A DNA stretch of 64,000 bases from Thioalbus denitrificans (GTDB lineage Bacteria; Pseudomonadota; Gammaproteobacteria; DSM-26407): NCBI RefSeq assembly GCF_003337735.1, contig NZ_QPJY01000011.1:1-64000 (forward strand), given 5' to 3'. This document shows, one piece after another, positions 16,966 through 26,873 of this stretch (position 1 is the first letter of the stretch; the number at the start of each line of letters is the position of its first letter). Under the pieces are notes generated by a model that saw only the letters and a program-made list of their open reading frames with translations, had not been told where the DNA came from and ran no database searches. The translations under genes were made by a program, and so were the position numbers.

Positions 16966-18168
16966 TCAGGACGCCACCGGCGTCACCGTCCAGCTCCCCC
17001 CCTGCAGTACCAGGACGCGGTCGCAACCGTGCGCCCCGGGTGTTCCCTCCGCGCCGGGCAGGGCGCAGATGACCCGCTCCCCCGCCGCGCGCAGTTCCGC
17101 TACCCGGCTTGCCTGCGCCGGGTCCTCCGTCCATGGCGCGTAAATACCCCCCGCCGGCTCCCGGGCTTCCGGCAGCAGGCTCACCAGCGCCCGCAGGTCG
17201 GCGCTGAACCCCGTGGCGGGGCGGGCACGTCCGAACACGCGCCCGATGTCGTCGTAGCGTCCGCCCTGCGCCACCGCCTGGCCACGGCCGGGCAGGTAGG
17301 CGGCGAACACCGGACCGGTATGGTAGTGGTATCCGCGCAGCTCGGCCAGATCGAAATAGAGCGGGACTCCCGGCATGCGCTGACCGAGCAGCCCGGCAAT
17401 GCGCTCCAGGTCCGCCAGCGCGGCCTCCACTTCGGCGCCGGCATCCGCCAGGGCGGCACGCGCCTCGGCGAGCACCCCGGGGCCCCCGTTGAGCGCCGCC
17501 AGCCGGCCCAGCATGGCCCGGTCGCCCGGGTCCAGCGCCCAGCCGGCGAGGCTCGCCTCGATCTCGGCGCCGGCCTTGCGCTGCAGGGCCTCGAACAGGA
17601 TACCCTCCTGCTCGGCCGACAGCCCGGCCCGGCGCGAGAGGCCGCGGAAAATCCCCACGTGCCCCAGGTCCACGTGGGCCTCGTCATGGCCGGTGACGCG
17701 CAGGGTCTCCAGCATCAGGCACAGCACCTCCACGTCGCTCTCCACCCCGGCGTGGCCATAGAGCTCGGCGCCCACCTGGAGCGGGCTGCGGGTCTCGCCG
17801 GCGGCGCCGGGGCGGGTGTGCAGCACCGTGCCCAGGTAGCAGAGCCGGGTCGGCAGGTCGCTGTGCAGGCGGCGGGCATCGATCCGCGCCACCTGCGGCG
17901 TCATGTCCGCGCGCACGCCCAGCAGCCGCCCGGAGAGCTGATCGGTCAGCTTGAAGGTCTTGAGCTCGAGGTCGTGCCCCACCCCGGTCAGCAGTGACTC
18001 GAGGTACTCGACGAAGGGGGGAATGACCAGATCGTAGCCCCAGCCGTCATAGAGGTCGATCAGCCGCCGCCGCAGCTGCTCGACGCGCCGCGCCTCCGGC
18101 GGCAGCAGCTCCTCGATCCCTTCCGGGAGCAGCCAGCGCCCGGAGTCGGTCAGTGTCTCTTCGTTCAT
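16966..18168 (-). CDS. hisZ: ATP phosphoribosyltransferase regulatory subunit
   Basis: HisZ is a catalytically inactive HisRS paralogue that pairs with short HisG for the first step of histidine synthesis and senses histidine. The start WLLPEGIEELLPPEARR, the class II-like core with VIPPFVEYLESLL and LLGVRADMTPQVARIDA, and GGRYDDIGRVFGR in place of a complete HisRS active site identify it. The length of 400 residues fits HisZ and there is no anticodon-binding domain. The ATG at 18168 is preferred over a TTG four codons upstream. Its presence implies the short, HisZ-dependent form of HisG elsewhere. Confidence 0.93.
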   Translation of the reverse strand: MNEETLTDSGRWLLPEGIEELLPPEARRVEQLRRRLIDLYDGWGYDLVIPPFVEYLESLLTGVGHDLELKTFKLTDQLSGRLLGVRADMTPQVARIDARRLHSDLPTRLCYLGTVLHTRPGAAGETRSPLQVGAELYGHAGVESDVEVLCLMLETLRVTGHDEAHVDLGHVGIFRGLSRRAGLSAEQEGILFEALQRKAGAEIEASLAGWALDPGDRAMLGRLAALNGGPGVLAEARAALADAGAEVEAALADLERIAGLLGQRMPGVPLYFDLAELRGYHYHTGPVFAAYLPGRGQAVAQGGRYDDIGRVFGRARPATGFSADLRALVSLLPEAREPAGGIYAPWTEDPAQASRVAELRAAGERVICALPGAEGTPGAHGCDRVLVLQGGSWTVTPVAS

Positions 18169-18187
18169 TCCGGTATCCAAGGGACCC

Positions 18188-18385
18188 TCAGACGAACATC
18201 CGCACCAGCGTGAGCAGCGCCAGTCCCACGATGATGCTGCTCAGGCCGACGAAGCGCAGGGTGCGATCGTCCATCCGGGCCACCATCAGGACCATCCGGC
18301 GCCAGCCACCGGGATTGGCGAAGGGCAGCAGGCCCTCGATCACCAGCACCAGGGCGAGAGCGGCGAGCAGATCAGTCCATAGCAT
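18188..18385 (-). CDS. DUF2065 (YjeT-type) small inner-membrane protein
   Basis: This 65-residue protein has two hydrophobic helices: DLLAALALVLVIEGLLPF at the start and FVGLSSIIVGLALLTLVRMF at the end, joined by GGWRRMVLMVARMDDRTLR. The sequence and its position between hflC and hisZ/purA match the DUF2065 family (E. coli YjeT). The function is unknown. Confidence 0.9.
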   Translation of the reverse strand: MLWTDLLAALALVLVIEGLLPFANPGGWRRMVLMVARMDDRTLRFVGLSSIIVGLALLTLVRMFV

Positions 18386-18473
18386 GGCTTGGGTTCACAA
18401 AAAAATGCCGGGCCCAGTGTACGGCGACACCTGCCCGGTCACGTGGTTTCCACCTGCCGGTGGGAGCGGGGCG

Positions 18474-19355
18474 TCAGCGCGCCACCCCCTGCTCGGGATT
18501 CTTGAAGTAGCGGAAAAACTCGCTGTCGGGCTGCATCAGAATCACATCGGAGCGATCGCGGAAGGTGTCCCGGTAGGCACGCAGCGAGCGATAGAAGGCA
18601 TAGAACTCCGGATCCCGGGTGTAGGCCTTGGCGTAGATGTCGGTGGCGCGGGCATCGCCCTCACCGCGAATCACCTCCGCGTCGCGATAGGCCTCCGCCA
18701 GGATCACCGTGCGCTGCCGGTCGGCATCGGCACGGATGCGTTCGGCCGCCTCGGCACCGCGGGAGCGGAAGTCGCGGGCCACGCGGGCGCGCTCGGCTTC
18801 CATGCGCCGGTAGACCGAGCCGCTCACCTCGGCGGGGAGCTCGATCTGCTGGATGCGCACGTCCACCACGCTGATGCCCAGCTCGCTGACCTGCCGGTTG
18901 GCGTTCTCGGTGAGGATGTCCATGATCTGGGCCCGATCGCCCGAAACCACCTCCTGCACGGTACGCTTGGCGAACTCGCTGCGCAGGCCGTCCTTGAGGA
19001 TCTGGGACAGGCGCATCGCGGCGGTCCGCTCGTCACCGCCGGTACGCTGGTAGAAGCGCCCCACGTCATCGATACGCCACTTCACGAACGAGTCCACCAT
19101 CACGTTCTTCTTCTCGCTGGTGAGGAAACGCTCCGGCGCCTCGTCCAGGGTGAGAATGCGGCCGTCGAACTTGCCCACGTTGTAGATCAACGGGAACTTG
19201 AAGTGGATACCCGGCTCCAGGTCCGTGCGCACGATCTCGCCCAGGCGGAACAGGATCGCCTTCTGGCGCTCGTCCACGGTGTAGATGGAGAAGGCGCCCA
19301 GCACCAGCAGTGCCAGCAGCCCGATGACTCCCAGTTTCACGCTGTTCTGTCCCAT
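18474..19355 (-). CDS. hflC: HflC, membrane protease modulator (SPFH family)
   Basis: HflC forms with HflK the periplasmic cage complex that encloses and modulates the FtsH protease. The 293 residues have one N-terminal anchor (GVIGLLALLVLGAFSIYTVD) followed by the prohibitin/SPFH domain (RQKAILFRLGEIV...EPGIHFKFP) and a coiled stretch rich in Arg, Glu and Ala. FYAFYRSLRAYRDTF near the end is typical. The start ATG overlaps the hflK stop as TAATG, so the pair is translationally coupled. Confidence 0.96.
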   Translation of the reverse strand: MGQNSVKLGVIGLLALLVLGAFSIYTVDERQKAILFRLGEIVRTDLEPGIHFKFPLIYNVGKFDGRILTLDEAPERFLTSEKKNVMVDSFVKWRIDDVGRFYQRTGGDERTAAMRLSQILKDGLRSEFAKRTVQEVVSGDRAQIMDILTENANRQVSELGISVVDVRIQQIELPAEVSGSVYRRMEAERARVARDFRSRGAEAAERIRADADRQRTVILAEAYRDAEVIRGEGDARATDIYAKAYTRDPEFYAFYRSLRAYRDTFRDRSDVILMQPDSEFFRYFKNPEQGVAR

Positions 19356-20518
19356 TAGCGAACCCCCCGGCGGCTGCGCAGTTCTTCACGTCCGCGCGAC
19401 TCCGCCTCCCGGCTGCCGATGGCCGCGCCGCCCGTGGGCGAGAGGGCGTCGCCCTCCTGGCGGGCCTGGGCCTCGGCGCCACGCTGCATCAGCTGGTCGA
19501 GGGGAAGGTACATGAGGTTGTTGCCCCCTTCCACGTCCACCATCACCTTGCTGCTGTTGGCCAGCACCGACTCCATGGTCTCCAGGTAGAGACGCTGGCG
19601 GGTCACCGCGGGTGACTTCCGGTATTCGGTCAGCAGCTGCTCGAAACGGCTCGCCTCACCCTCGGCCTGGGCGATGACCTGGGCCTTGTAGGCGTTGGCC
19701 TCCTCCAGCTGGCGCGCGGCATTGCCGCGGGCGACGGGAACGATCTCGTTGGCATAGGCCTCGGCCTCGTTCTTGAGCCGCTGCTCGTCCTCACGGGCCT
19801 TGATGGCGTCCTCGAAGGCGCCCTGCACCTGCTCCGGCGGCTGGGCGTCCTGGAGGTTGACGCTGGTGATCTGCAGGCCGGTGCCGTAGCGGTCGAGGAT
19901 CTCCTGGATCAGCGTCTCGGTCCGGGTCATGATCTCGCTGCGCCCCTCGGTGAGGGCGAAGTCCAGCTTGCTCTTGCCGATCACCTCGCGCACGGCGCTC
20001 TCGGTGGCCTCGCGCAGGGTCAGGTCTGGGTCCCGCACCAGGAACACGTAGTCCTTGATGTCCTTGACCCGGTACTGCACCGCCAGGGCCACGGAGATGA
20101 TGTTCTCGTCCTGGGTCAGCATGGAGGCCTGGCGCTGGATATTGCGGATCTGCTCCACGTTGACCTTCTCCACCGTCTGGATGAAGCGCGGCACCCAGTG
20201 CGGTCCGGGGCCGGTGGTCTTCACGTAGCGGCCGAACTGGAGCACCACGGCGCGCTCGGCCGGGGCAACGATATAGATGCCGCTGAAGACCCACACGGCC
20301 ACCAGCGCGCCCAGCACCAGCCCGAGACCGATGCGGCTGGCGCCGCCACCGCCCCTGCCACCGCCAGAGCCGCTCTCGCCGCCGCCCTTGCCGCCGAACA
20401 GGCCACCCAGCTTCTGCTGGAACTTGCGTGCCAGTTCATCCAGATCGGGCGGCCCCTGGTCTCCCCCCTGGCTGCCCCAAGGGTCCTTGCCACTGCCTCC
20501 CGGTTCGTTCCAGGCCAT
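19355..20518 (-). CDS. hflK: HflK, membrane protease modulator (SPFH family)
   Basis: HflK is the partner of HflC in the FtsH-modulating complex. The 387 residues begin with the HflK-specific Gly-rich cytosolic segment (MAWNEPGGSGKDPWGSQGG..., later a long Gly/Ser run), then a single transmembrane helix (LVLGALVAVWVFSGIYIVAP), the SPFH domain (AERAVVLQFGRYVKT...GPHWVPRF), and a coiled C-terminus. The start at 20518 is preferred because GGAG lies eight bases upstream. It overlaps hflC. Confidence 0.96.
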   Translation of the reverse strand: MAWNEPGGSGKDPWGSQGGDQGPPDLDELARKFQQKLGGLFGGKGGGESGSGGGRGGGGASRIGLGLVLGALVAVWVFSGIYIVAPAERAVVLQFGRYVKTTGPGPHWVPRFIQTVEKVNVEQIRNIQRQASMLTQDENIISVALAVQYRVKDIKDYVFLVRDPDLTLREATESAVREVIGKSKLDFALTEGRSEIMTRTETLIQEILDRYGTGLQITSVNLQDAQPPEQVQGAFEDAIKAREDEQRLKNEAEAYANEIVPVARGNAARQLEEANAYKAQVIAQAEGEASRFEQLLTEYRKSPAVTRQRLYLETMESVLANSSKVMVDVEGGNNLMYLPLDQLMQRGAEAQARQEGDALSPTGGAAIGSREAESRGREELRSRRGVR

Positions 20519-20610
20519 GCGCTTCACTCCATTGCGGTCCATTCGCCGGCAGCAGCCGGCTCGGAATGTGGAATTCTATGGGTCAAGAGCGGGTGCCGCA
20601 AGGCACGGCT

Positions 20611-21900
20611 TCAGCGGGCGAGGCCGGCCAGCCGCTCCTGGTGCCCCTCGCGGGAGGCCAGCTGGTCGAGCTGGCGGCGCGGCAGCTGCACCTCGATGCG
20701 CCAGCCGCCGTCCTCGGCGTCGCTTTCCGCCAGCACCGCCCCCAGCTCGAACAACCGCGCGCGGAGACGTCCCGCGGTAGGCGGCAATTCGACCCAGCCG
20801 CGCACGACTTCGCCCGCCAGCAGCTCAGACAGCGCCTGGCGCAGGAGTTCCAGACCGGCGCCCGTGGCCGCCGAGATCCAGACCCGGCACGGACGCCCCT
20901 CCCCGTCCCGCTCCAGCCGCGGCTGCACGTCCGCAAGTGCGTCGATCTTGTTGTAAACCTCCAGCTGCGGGAGGGTATCGGCGCCGATCTCCGCCAGCAC
21001 CTGGTTGACCTGGCGGATCGCCGCGTCGCGCTGGGGGTCGTGGGCATCCACCACCTGCAGCAGCAGCGTCGCCTCCAGGGTCTCCTCCAGGGTGGCGCGG
21101 AAGGCCGCCACGAGCTCGTGGGGCAGGTGGCGGATGAATCCCACCGTGTCGGCCAGCACCACGTCACCCACCTCGGCCAGCCGGATGCGGCGCAGGGTCG
21201 GGTCGAGGGTGGCGAAGAGCTGATCGGCGGCATAGACTTCCGCCCCCGTCAGGGTGTTGAACAGGGTGGATTTGCCGGCGTTGGTGTAACCCACCAGGGA
21301 CACGGTGGGCACCGTGGCGCGGCGGCGGGCCCGGCGTCCCTGGTCACGCTGGCGGCGCACCTTTTCCAGCCGCCGGTGAATGGTGCGGATGCGCTCGCGC
21401 AGCAGCCGGCGGTCGGTCTCCAGCTGGGTCTCGCCGGGACCGCGCAGGCCGATACCGCCCTTCTGCCGCTCCAGGTGGGTCCAGCCCCGCACCAGCCGGG
21501 TGGCGAGGTGCTCCAGCTGGGCCAGCTCCACCTGCAGCTTGCCCTCGTGGGTACGGGCCCGCTGGGCGAAGATATCGAGGATCAGGCCGGTCCGGTCGAG
21601 CACGCGGCACTGGAAGGCCCGTTCCAGGTTGCGCTCCTGGGCCGGTGACAGCGCGTGGTTGAACAGCACCACCTCCGCCTCCCCGGCCTCCACCTGGAGC
21701 GCCACCTCTTCCACCTTGCCGGTGCCGATGTAGTACTTGGGATCGGGCTGGGTGCGCGAGCCGGTCACGATGGCGACCGGCTCGGCACCAGCGGATACTA
21801 CGAGACGCTCGAACTCCTCCAGATCCTCGCTGACGGAATCGTTCGGAAGCTCGAGGTGGACGAGAACCGCCCGTTCGCCGCCGCGTGGACGCTCAAACAA
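20611..21900 (-). CDS. hflX: GTPase HflX
   Basis: HflX is a ribosome-associated GTPase that splits stalled or heat-damaged ribosomes. The 429 residues include an N-terminal HflX domain (FNHALSPAQERNLERAFQCR...), the coiled linker with GPGETQLETDRRLL, and the G domain with GYTNAGKSTLFN (near 200), DTVGFIRHLPHELVAAF and NKIDAL. It lies 29 bases downstream of hfq and upstream of hflK, the conserved hfq-hflX-hflKC order, so it is probably read from the hfq or miaA promoter. Confidence 0.97.
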   Translation of the reverse strand: MFERPRGGERAVLVHLELPNDSVSEDLEEFERLVVSAGAEPVAIVTGSRTQPDPKYYIGTGKVEEVALQVEAGEAEVVLFNHALSPAQERNLERAFQCRVLDRTGLILDIFAQRARTHEGKLQVELAQLEHLATRLVRGWTHLERQKGGIGLRGPGETQLETDRRLLRERIRTIHRRLEKVRRQRDQGRRARRRATVPTVSLVGYTNAGKSTLFNTLTGAEVYAADQLFATLDPTLRRIRLAEVGDVVLADTVGFIRHLPHELVAAFRATLEETLEATLLLQVVDAHDPQRDAAIRQVNQVLAEIGADTLPQLEVYNKIDALADVQPRLERDGEGRPCRVWISAATGAGLELLRQALSELLAGEVVRGWVELPPTAGRLRARLFELGAVLAESDAEDGGWRIEVQLPRRQLDQLASREGHQERLAGLAR

Positions 21901-21929
21901 GCGAACGACCCCGCTGCGACATGCGGGCC

Positions 21930-22190
21930 TCAGGCATTACCCGGTTCAGGGCTGTCGCCGCCGCCATTCGCCGGCGGGGCGATGCGGATGTTGCGCGCCG
22001 GGACGATGGTGGAGATGGCATGCTTGTAGACCATCTGGCTCACGGTATTCTTGAGCAGCACCACGAACTGATCGAAGGACTCGATCTGACCCTGGAGCTT
22101 GATGCCGTTGACGAGATAGATGGATACCGGCACCCGTTCCTTGCGGAGGGTGTTCAGGAAAGGGTCTTGTAGGGACTGCCCTTTTGACAT
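21930..22190 (-). CDS. hfq: RNA chaperone Hfq
   Basis: Hfq is a hexameric Sm-like protein that pairs small RNAs with mRNAs. The 86 residues include the Sm1 motif ([20 protein letters not shown]), the [18 protein letters not shown] segment, and the Sm2 motif [11 protein letters not shown]. The C-terminal tail is short (about 20 residues, Gly/Pro-rich), shorter than in E. coli. AAGGAG precedes the ATG. A terminator-like hairpin separates it from miaA, so it may have its own promoter, but none is clear in the short leader. Confidence 0.98.
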   Translation of the reverse strand: MSKGQSLQDPFLNTLRKERVPVSIYLVNGIKLQGQIESFDQFVVLLKNTVSQMVYKHAISTIVPARNIRIAPPANGGGDSPEPGNA

Positions 22191-22262
22191 TGCGTATTCT
22201 CCTTATTATGCACGGGTACGGCTGCATGGAGCCGGGCCGGTGCTGAAAACTGCGGCCTATTA

Positions 22263-22287
22263 AAAAAGCCTGTGCAGACCACAGGCG
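22263..22287 (-). terminator. Rho-independent terminator after miaA
   Basis: On the minus strand the hairpin has perfect 7-bp arms GCCTGTG and CACAGGC around GTCTG, followed by TTTTTT. It lies about 55 bases after the miaA stop and about 75 bases before hfq, so it would end or attenuate the mutL-miaA transcript. Confidence 0.8.
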
Positions 22288-22341
22288 CTCACAAAAAAAC
22301 GGCAAGGGAATAGAAGTATAACTTAATTCTATACCTCTCCC

Positions 22342-23286
22342 CTATATGGTGGAGCCGTTGAGGATTTTCAAGACCTGTTCGATTGGATTCGACCCCAGGC
22401 TGTCGACCCAGTTCACTCCGGGCCAGCCGCGCAGCCAGGTAATCTGGCGCTTGGCCAGCTGGCGGGTGGCCGCGATGCCCCGCTCCACCATCTCCCCATG
22501 GCCGATCCGCCCCTCCAGGTATGACCACACCTGGCGGTAACCCACCGAGCGCATGGAGGGCAGGCCGGGATGCAGATCCCCGCGCCGGCGCAGACGCTCC
22601 ACCTCAGCCTCGAAACCGGCGGCGAGCATGGCGTGGAAGCGCTGCTCGATGCGCTCATGGAGCACGGCGCGCCGGGCCGGTGCCAGGGCGAGGGGCACGG
22701 CCTCCACCCCCGGCTGCGCGGTGGCGTGCTCGGCCCACAGGGCGGACAGGGGACGGCCGGTCAGCTCCCACACCTCCAGCGCCCGCTGGATGCGCTGGGG
22801 GTCGTTGGGGTGGATGCGGCGGGCCGCCTCCGGATCCACCCGCGCCAGCCGGGCATGGAGGGCGGCCAGCCCCTCGGCCGCCAGCTCCGCTTCCAGGCGG
22901 GCGCGCACCGCCGGGTCGGCCGCCGGCAGGTCGGAAAGACCGGCCGCCAGGGCGCGGAAATAGAGCATCGTCCCCCCGACCAGCAGTGGGATGCCGCCCC
23001 CGGCGCGGATGGCCTCCATCTCGCGCAGCGCATCGCTGCGGAACCGGGCCGCGGAGTAGGACTCGGCCGGATCGAGGATGTCGATGAGCCGGTGGGGCGC
23101 CTCCGCCAGCAGTTCCGGGCCCGGCTTGGCGGTTCCGATGTCCATCTCCCGGTAGACCAGGGCCGAGTCGACGCTGATGATGCTGCAGGGCAGACGGCGC
23201 ACCAGCTCCACCGCCAGGTCGGTCTTGCCCGAGGCGGTGGGGCCCATCAGGAAGATGGCCGGCGGGGGACGGCGGGGGACGGTCAC
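22342..23286 (-). CDS. miaA: tRNA dimethylallyltransferase
   Basis: MiaA adds an isopentenyl group to A37 of tRNAs that read UNN codons. The 314 residues include the P-loop [18 protein letters not shown] near the N-terminus, [16 protein letters not shown], and the tRNA-contact segment with [14 protein letters not shown] and [14 protein letters not shown]. It starts with GTG three bases after the mutL stop, matching the conserved mutL-miaA-hfq order. Confidence 0.97.
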   Translation of the reverse strand: MTVPRRPPPAIFLMGPTASGKTDLAVELVRRLPCSIISVDSALVYREMDIGTAKPGPELLAEAPHRLIDILDPAESYSAARFRSDALREMEAIRAGGGIPLLVGGTMLYFRALAAGLSDLPAADPAVRARLEAELAAEGLAALHARLARVDPEAARRIHPNDPQRIQRALEVWELTGRPLSALWAEHATAQPGVEAVPLALAPARRAVLHERIEQRFHAMLAAGFEAEVERLRRRGDLHPGLPSMRSVGYRQVWSYLEGRIGHGEMVERGIAATRQLAKRQITWLRGWPGVNWVDSLGSNPIEQVLKILNGSTI

Positions 23287-23289
23287 CGC

Positions 23290-25086
23290 TCAGCGGCCGC
23301 GCAGGAACAGGGCGTCGAGCTCGGCCAGCCCCAGCTCCACCCAGGTGGGACGGCCGTGGTTGCACTGGCCGCTGCGCTCGGTCCGCTCCATGTCCCGCAG
23401 CAGGGCGTTCATCTCCGGCAGGGTGAGCTGGCGATTGGCCCGCACCGAGCCATGGCAGGCCAGGGTGGCGAGACCCTCGTTGATGCGCTCCTCAACCCGG
23501 CGGCTGGTGCCGTGCTCGAGCAGGTCGGCCACCAGGTCGCGCACCAGCTGCCCGGCGTCGGCGTCCCGCAGCAGCGCCGGCACCTGGCGCACCACCACGC
23601 TCCCCGGCCCGCTGCGCTCCAGCCCGATCCCCACCCCCCGGAAGAAGTCGGCCTGGTCCTCGGCGCAGCCCGCCTCCCGCTCGCTGAGGCGCACCGTCAC
23701 CGGCACCAGCAGCGGCTGGCTGCGGATTCCCTCCCCGCTCTCCAGCGCCGCCTTCATGCGCTCGTAGGTGATGCGCTCATGGGCGGCGTGCATGTCCACC
23801 AGCACCAGCCCGCGGGCGCTCTGGGCGAGGATGTAGATGCCGTGGATCTGGGCCACCGCGTAGCCGAGCGGCGGCATCTGCGGCTCCGCCTCCACGTCCG
23901 GCGGGGCGGCCGGCGCAACGGCGCTTCCCGCTAGCGGTGGTGGCGCCACGCTCGCCGCCCCGGCCCGGGCGAGTTCCCCATAGGGATCGCCCGCCGGCTC
24001 GCGGAGGTTCAGCGCCATGGTCCGCCGGGATACCGGCCAGGCCGCCGCCGGGGTCGGGCTCGCGGCGGGCTGGTGCTCCGGGCGGCCGGCGCGGGCGCCG
24101 GCCAGCGCCTCGTGCAGGGCGCGGAACAGGAAGTCGTGCACGCTGCGCCCGTCCCGGAACCGCACCTCGTGCTTGGTGGGGTGGACATTCACATCCACCC
24201 GCTCCGGGTCCAGGGTCAGGAACAGCACGAAGGCGGGGTGGCGGCCGCCGTAGAGGACGTCCTTGTAGGCCTGGCGCACGGCGTGCCCCACCAGCTTGTC
24301 GCGCACCATGCGGCCGTTGACGAAGAAGTACTGCAGATCCGCCTGGCTGCGGGAGAAGGCCGGCTCGGCCACCCAGCCGTCCAGATGCAGCCCGGCGGCC
24401 TCCACCGCCACCGGCAGGGCGTGCTCCAGGAACGCCTGGCCGCAGGCGGCCGCCACCCGCCGGTCCCGCTCCACGGAGCCGGACGCGGCGCCCAGCTCCA
24501 GCACCCGGCGCTGGTTGTGGCTGAGGTTGAAGGTGACATCGGGGCGCGCCAGGGCCAGGCGCCGGACCAGCTCCTCGATATGGCCGAACTCGGTCTTTTC
24601 GGTGCGCAGGAACTTGCGCCGCGCCGGGGTGTTGAAGAACAGGTCGCGCACCTCCACCGTGGTGCCGCGGGGGTGGGCCGCGGGGGCGGGCGGACGCTCG
24701 GCGCTGCCCTCCACCTCGATGCGCCAGCCCTGCGGCAGCGCCTCGGTCCGCGAGGTCAGGGTCAGCCGCGACACCGAGGCGATGCTGGCCAGCGCCTCGC
24801 CGCGGAACCCGAGGCTGGCCACATGGGCGAGATCGTCCACTTCGCTGATCTTGCTGGTGGCATGCCGGCTCAGGGCCAGGCCCAGGTCGTCGGGATGGAT
24901 GCCCTGGCCGTCGTCGCGGACCCGGATGAGGCGTACCCCGCCCCCCTCCACCTCCACCTCCACGCGCCGGGCGCCGGCATCGAGGCTGTTCTCCAGCAAC
25001 TCCTTGACCACGGAGGCCGGCCGCTCCACCACCTCGCCGGCGGCGATCTGGTTGGCGACCCGGGTGCTGAGCGGATGGATGCGCAT
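23290..25086 (-). CDS. mutL: DNA mismatch repair protein MutL, endonuclease-type C-terminus
   Basis: MutL couples mismatch recognition by MutS to strand removal. The 598 residues begin with the GHKL ATPase: [27 protein letters not shown] and [15 protein letters not shown] Pro/Ala-rich linker (about 335-405) precedes the C-terminal dimerisation domain. That domain carries [13 protein letters not shown] (about 429-441), resembling the DQHA(X)2E(X)4E endonuclease motif with Met for Gln, plus ACHGSVRA and CNHGRP metal-site motifs. This suggests self-nicking MutL rather than MutH-dependent repair, though MutH cannot be excluded from this window. Confidence 0.95.
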   Translation of the reverse strand: MRIHPLSTRVANQIAAGEVVERPASVVKELLENSLDAGARRVEVEVEGGGVRLIRVRDDGQGIHPDDLGLALSRHATSKISEVDDLAHVASLGFRGEALASIASVSRLTLTSRTEALPQGWRIEVEGSAERPPAPAAHPRGTTVEVRDLFFNTPARRKFLRTEKTEFGHIEELVRRLALARPDVTFNLSHNQRRVLELGAASGSVERDRRVAAACGQAFLEHALPVAVEAAGLHLDGWVAEPAFSRSQADLQYFFVNGRMVRDKLVGHAVRQAYKDVLYGGRHPAFVLFLTLDPERVDVNVHPTKHEVRFRDGRSVHDFLFRALHEALAGARAGRPEHQPAASPTPAAAWPVSRRTMALNLREPAGDPYGELARAGAASVAPPPLAGSAVAPAAPPDVEAEPQMPPLGYAVAQIHGIYILAQSARGLVLVDMHAAHERITYERMKAALESGEGIRSQPLLVPVTVRLSEREAGCAEDQADFFRGVGIGLERSGPGSVVVRQVPALLRDADAGQLVRDLVADLLEHGTSRRVEERINEGLATLACHGSVRANRQLTLPEMNALLRDMERTERSGQCNHGRPTWVELGLAELDALFLRGR

Positions 25087-25212
25087 GGCGGCGGAACGGA
25101 CTTCGGCGGCGATTCAGGCGCTACAGGATAGCACGGGGCCGACCCGCGGGAGCAGGCAGCGGCTGCCCCCCGGCCCCGCGCCCGGCCACGGAGGATGCAA
25201 CCCATCATCACG

Positions 25213-25473
25213 ACATGAAGGCCACGGGGAAAAGCGAAAGGAAATCAACCGCAGATTACGTTGATTGACGCTGATTGCTTGGTGCCCGGAGCCTGGTCGC
25301 ACTGCTGAATCACAGGTTGGTAAGGCCGGCGGCATCGGGGGGGCGCCCTTGAACACCCGCGTCGGAATGGTCGGGGGGCAATCCACCACATCGACGGCAT
25401 AATCTGCGTAAATCAGCGTAATCTGCGGTAAAAAGTCCTTTCCTTTCGTGACCTTCGTGCCCTCGTGGTGAGA
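25213..25473. repeat. Intergenic imperfect inverted repeat (mutL-amidase gap)
   Basis: The 430-base gap 25087-25516 contains no gene. It holds a left arm (about 25213-25275, with AACCGCAGATTACGTTGATT) and a right arm (about 25393-25473, with AATCTGCGTAAATCAGCG and CCTTTCGTGACCTTCGTGCC) that are rough reverse complements around a non-coding centre. The right-arm end is shared with the 37601 repeat. It looks like a decayed dispersed element; function unknown. Confidence 0.6.
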
Positions 25474-25516
25474 AACGGGCGCACTCCCGGCGGGTGAAGA
25501 GACAAGCAGGGCCGGA

Positions 25517-26839
25517 TCAGCCGTCGCTGGCGGCGGGGATGGCGAGTTCCTGGCCGACCCGCAGCATGTCGCCGGTCAGGCCGTTGCGGCGGCGCAGGCT
25601 GTCCACGCTGACCCGGTACTGGGCGGCGATGCCCGAGAGGGTCTCGCCGCGGGCCACCGCGTGGCGGGTGGGCTGGGTCCGGGCGAGGAGGGTTCCGGGA
25701 GGCGGCTTGCGCTGGAAGTACTGGCGCACCCCGGTCAGGATGGCCTCGGCGAGCCGCCGCTGGTGGCCGCGTTCGCGCAGCTTGCGCTCCTCCTCGGGGT
25801 TGGAGATGAAGGCCGTCTCCACCAGGATGGAGGGCACGTCCGGGGACTTCAGCACCGCGAAACCGGCCTGCTCCACCCGGCGCTTGTGCAGCGGATGCAG
25901 CCGGCCGAGATTGCCCAGCACCGCGTCCCCCACCTCCAGGCTGCTCTCGATGGTGGCCGCCTGGGAGAGATCGAGCAGCACCGAGGCGAGCAGCTGATCC
26001 TTGTCGTCGAGGCTCACGCCCCCCACCAGGTCGGCTGAGTTCTCCCGCTCCGCCAGCCAGCGCGCCGCTTCGCTGCTCGCGCCCCGCTGGGAAAGGGCGA
26101 AGACCGAGGAGCCGCGGGCGCGGCGGTCGGTGAAGGCGTCGGCATGGATGGAGATGAAGATGTCGGCACGATGCTCGCGGGCCTTCTGCATGCGCTGGCG
26201 CAGTCCCACGTAGTAGTCGCCGTCGCGGATCAGCACCGGGCGCATGCCCGGCTCCTTCGCCACCAGCTGGGCCAGCTCCCGGGCCACCGCCAGGGTGACA
26301 TCCTTCTCCCGGGTGCCGCGGCTGCCGATGGCGCCGGGATCCTCGCCGCCGTGACCGGCGTCGATGGCCACCACCAGCTCGCGGGGCTGCGCGGGGGACG
26401 GCTCGTCCGCCACCGTGACGGGGGGCCGGGTGGCGGCCGCGGCGGTCTCGTCGGCGTCGAAAAGATCCACCACCAGCCGGTGTCCGTACTGCTGATTGGG
26501 CTTGAGCAGGAACGACTTGGGCCGCACCGCCCCGTTCAGGTCCAGCACCACCCGCAGGTCGGAGCCGTTGCGCACGCCACTGCGGATGGCGCTGAAGAAG
26601 CGGCTTTTCGTACCGGACCCGATGGGCTCGGCGAGGCCGGCGCCGGCCAGATCGATGACCAGCCGGGCGGGATCCTCGAGACGGAAAATCCGGTGTTCCA
26701 GGGGACCGCTCAGGTCGAACACCAGGCGCACGTTGTCCGGGGCTTCCCATACCCGCAGCCCCTGGACCTGCACGGAACCGGCCTCGGCGAGCGCCGGAAC
26801 GCACAGCAGCAGTAGTGCGACAGCTCTGAGAAATTTCAT
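25517..26839 (-). CDS. N-acetylmuramoyl-L-alanine amidase (AmiB/AmiC type) with LysM
   Basis: This periplasmic zinc amidase splits septal peptidoglycan during daughter-cell separation. The 440 residues carry a signal peptide (FLRAVALLLLCVPALAEA), an AMIN domain for septal targeting (about 22-130, VQGLRVWEAPDNVRLVFDLS), the amidase_3 domain (about 170-385; VAIDAGHGGEDPGAIGSRG with zinc-site His and Glu, and SIHADAF), and a C-terminal LysM (about 393-436; RHAVARGETLSGIAAQYRVS). The LysM makes it AmiB-like. It lies upstream of mutL and downstream of tsaE, the common order. Confidence 0.93.
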   Translation of the reverse strand: MKFLRAVALLLLCVPALAEAGSVQVQGLRVWEAPDNVRLVFDLSGPLEHRIFRLEDPARLVIDLAGAGLAEPIGSGTKSRFFSAIRSGVRNGSDLRVVLDLNGAVRPKSFLLKPNQQYGHRLVVDLFDADETAAAATRPPVTVADEPSPAQPRELVVAIDAGHGGEDPGAIGSRGTREKDVTLAVARELAQLVAKEPGMRPVLIRDGDYYVGLRQRMQKAREHRADIFISIHADAFTDRRARGSSVFALSQRGASSEAARWLAERENSADLVGGVSLDDKDQLLASVLLDLSQAATIESSLEVGDAVLGNLGRLHPLHKRRVEQAGFAVLKSPDVPSILVETAFISNPEEERKLRERGHQRRLAEAILTGVRQYFQRKPPPGTLLARTQPTRHAVARGETLSGIAAQYRVSVDSLRRRNGLTGDMLRVGQELAIPAASDG

Positions 26840-26873
26840 GAACTTCGGCCCGCGAACGGTTGCTTCCTTTGAT

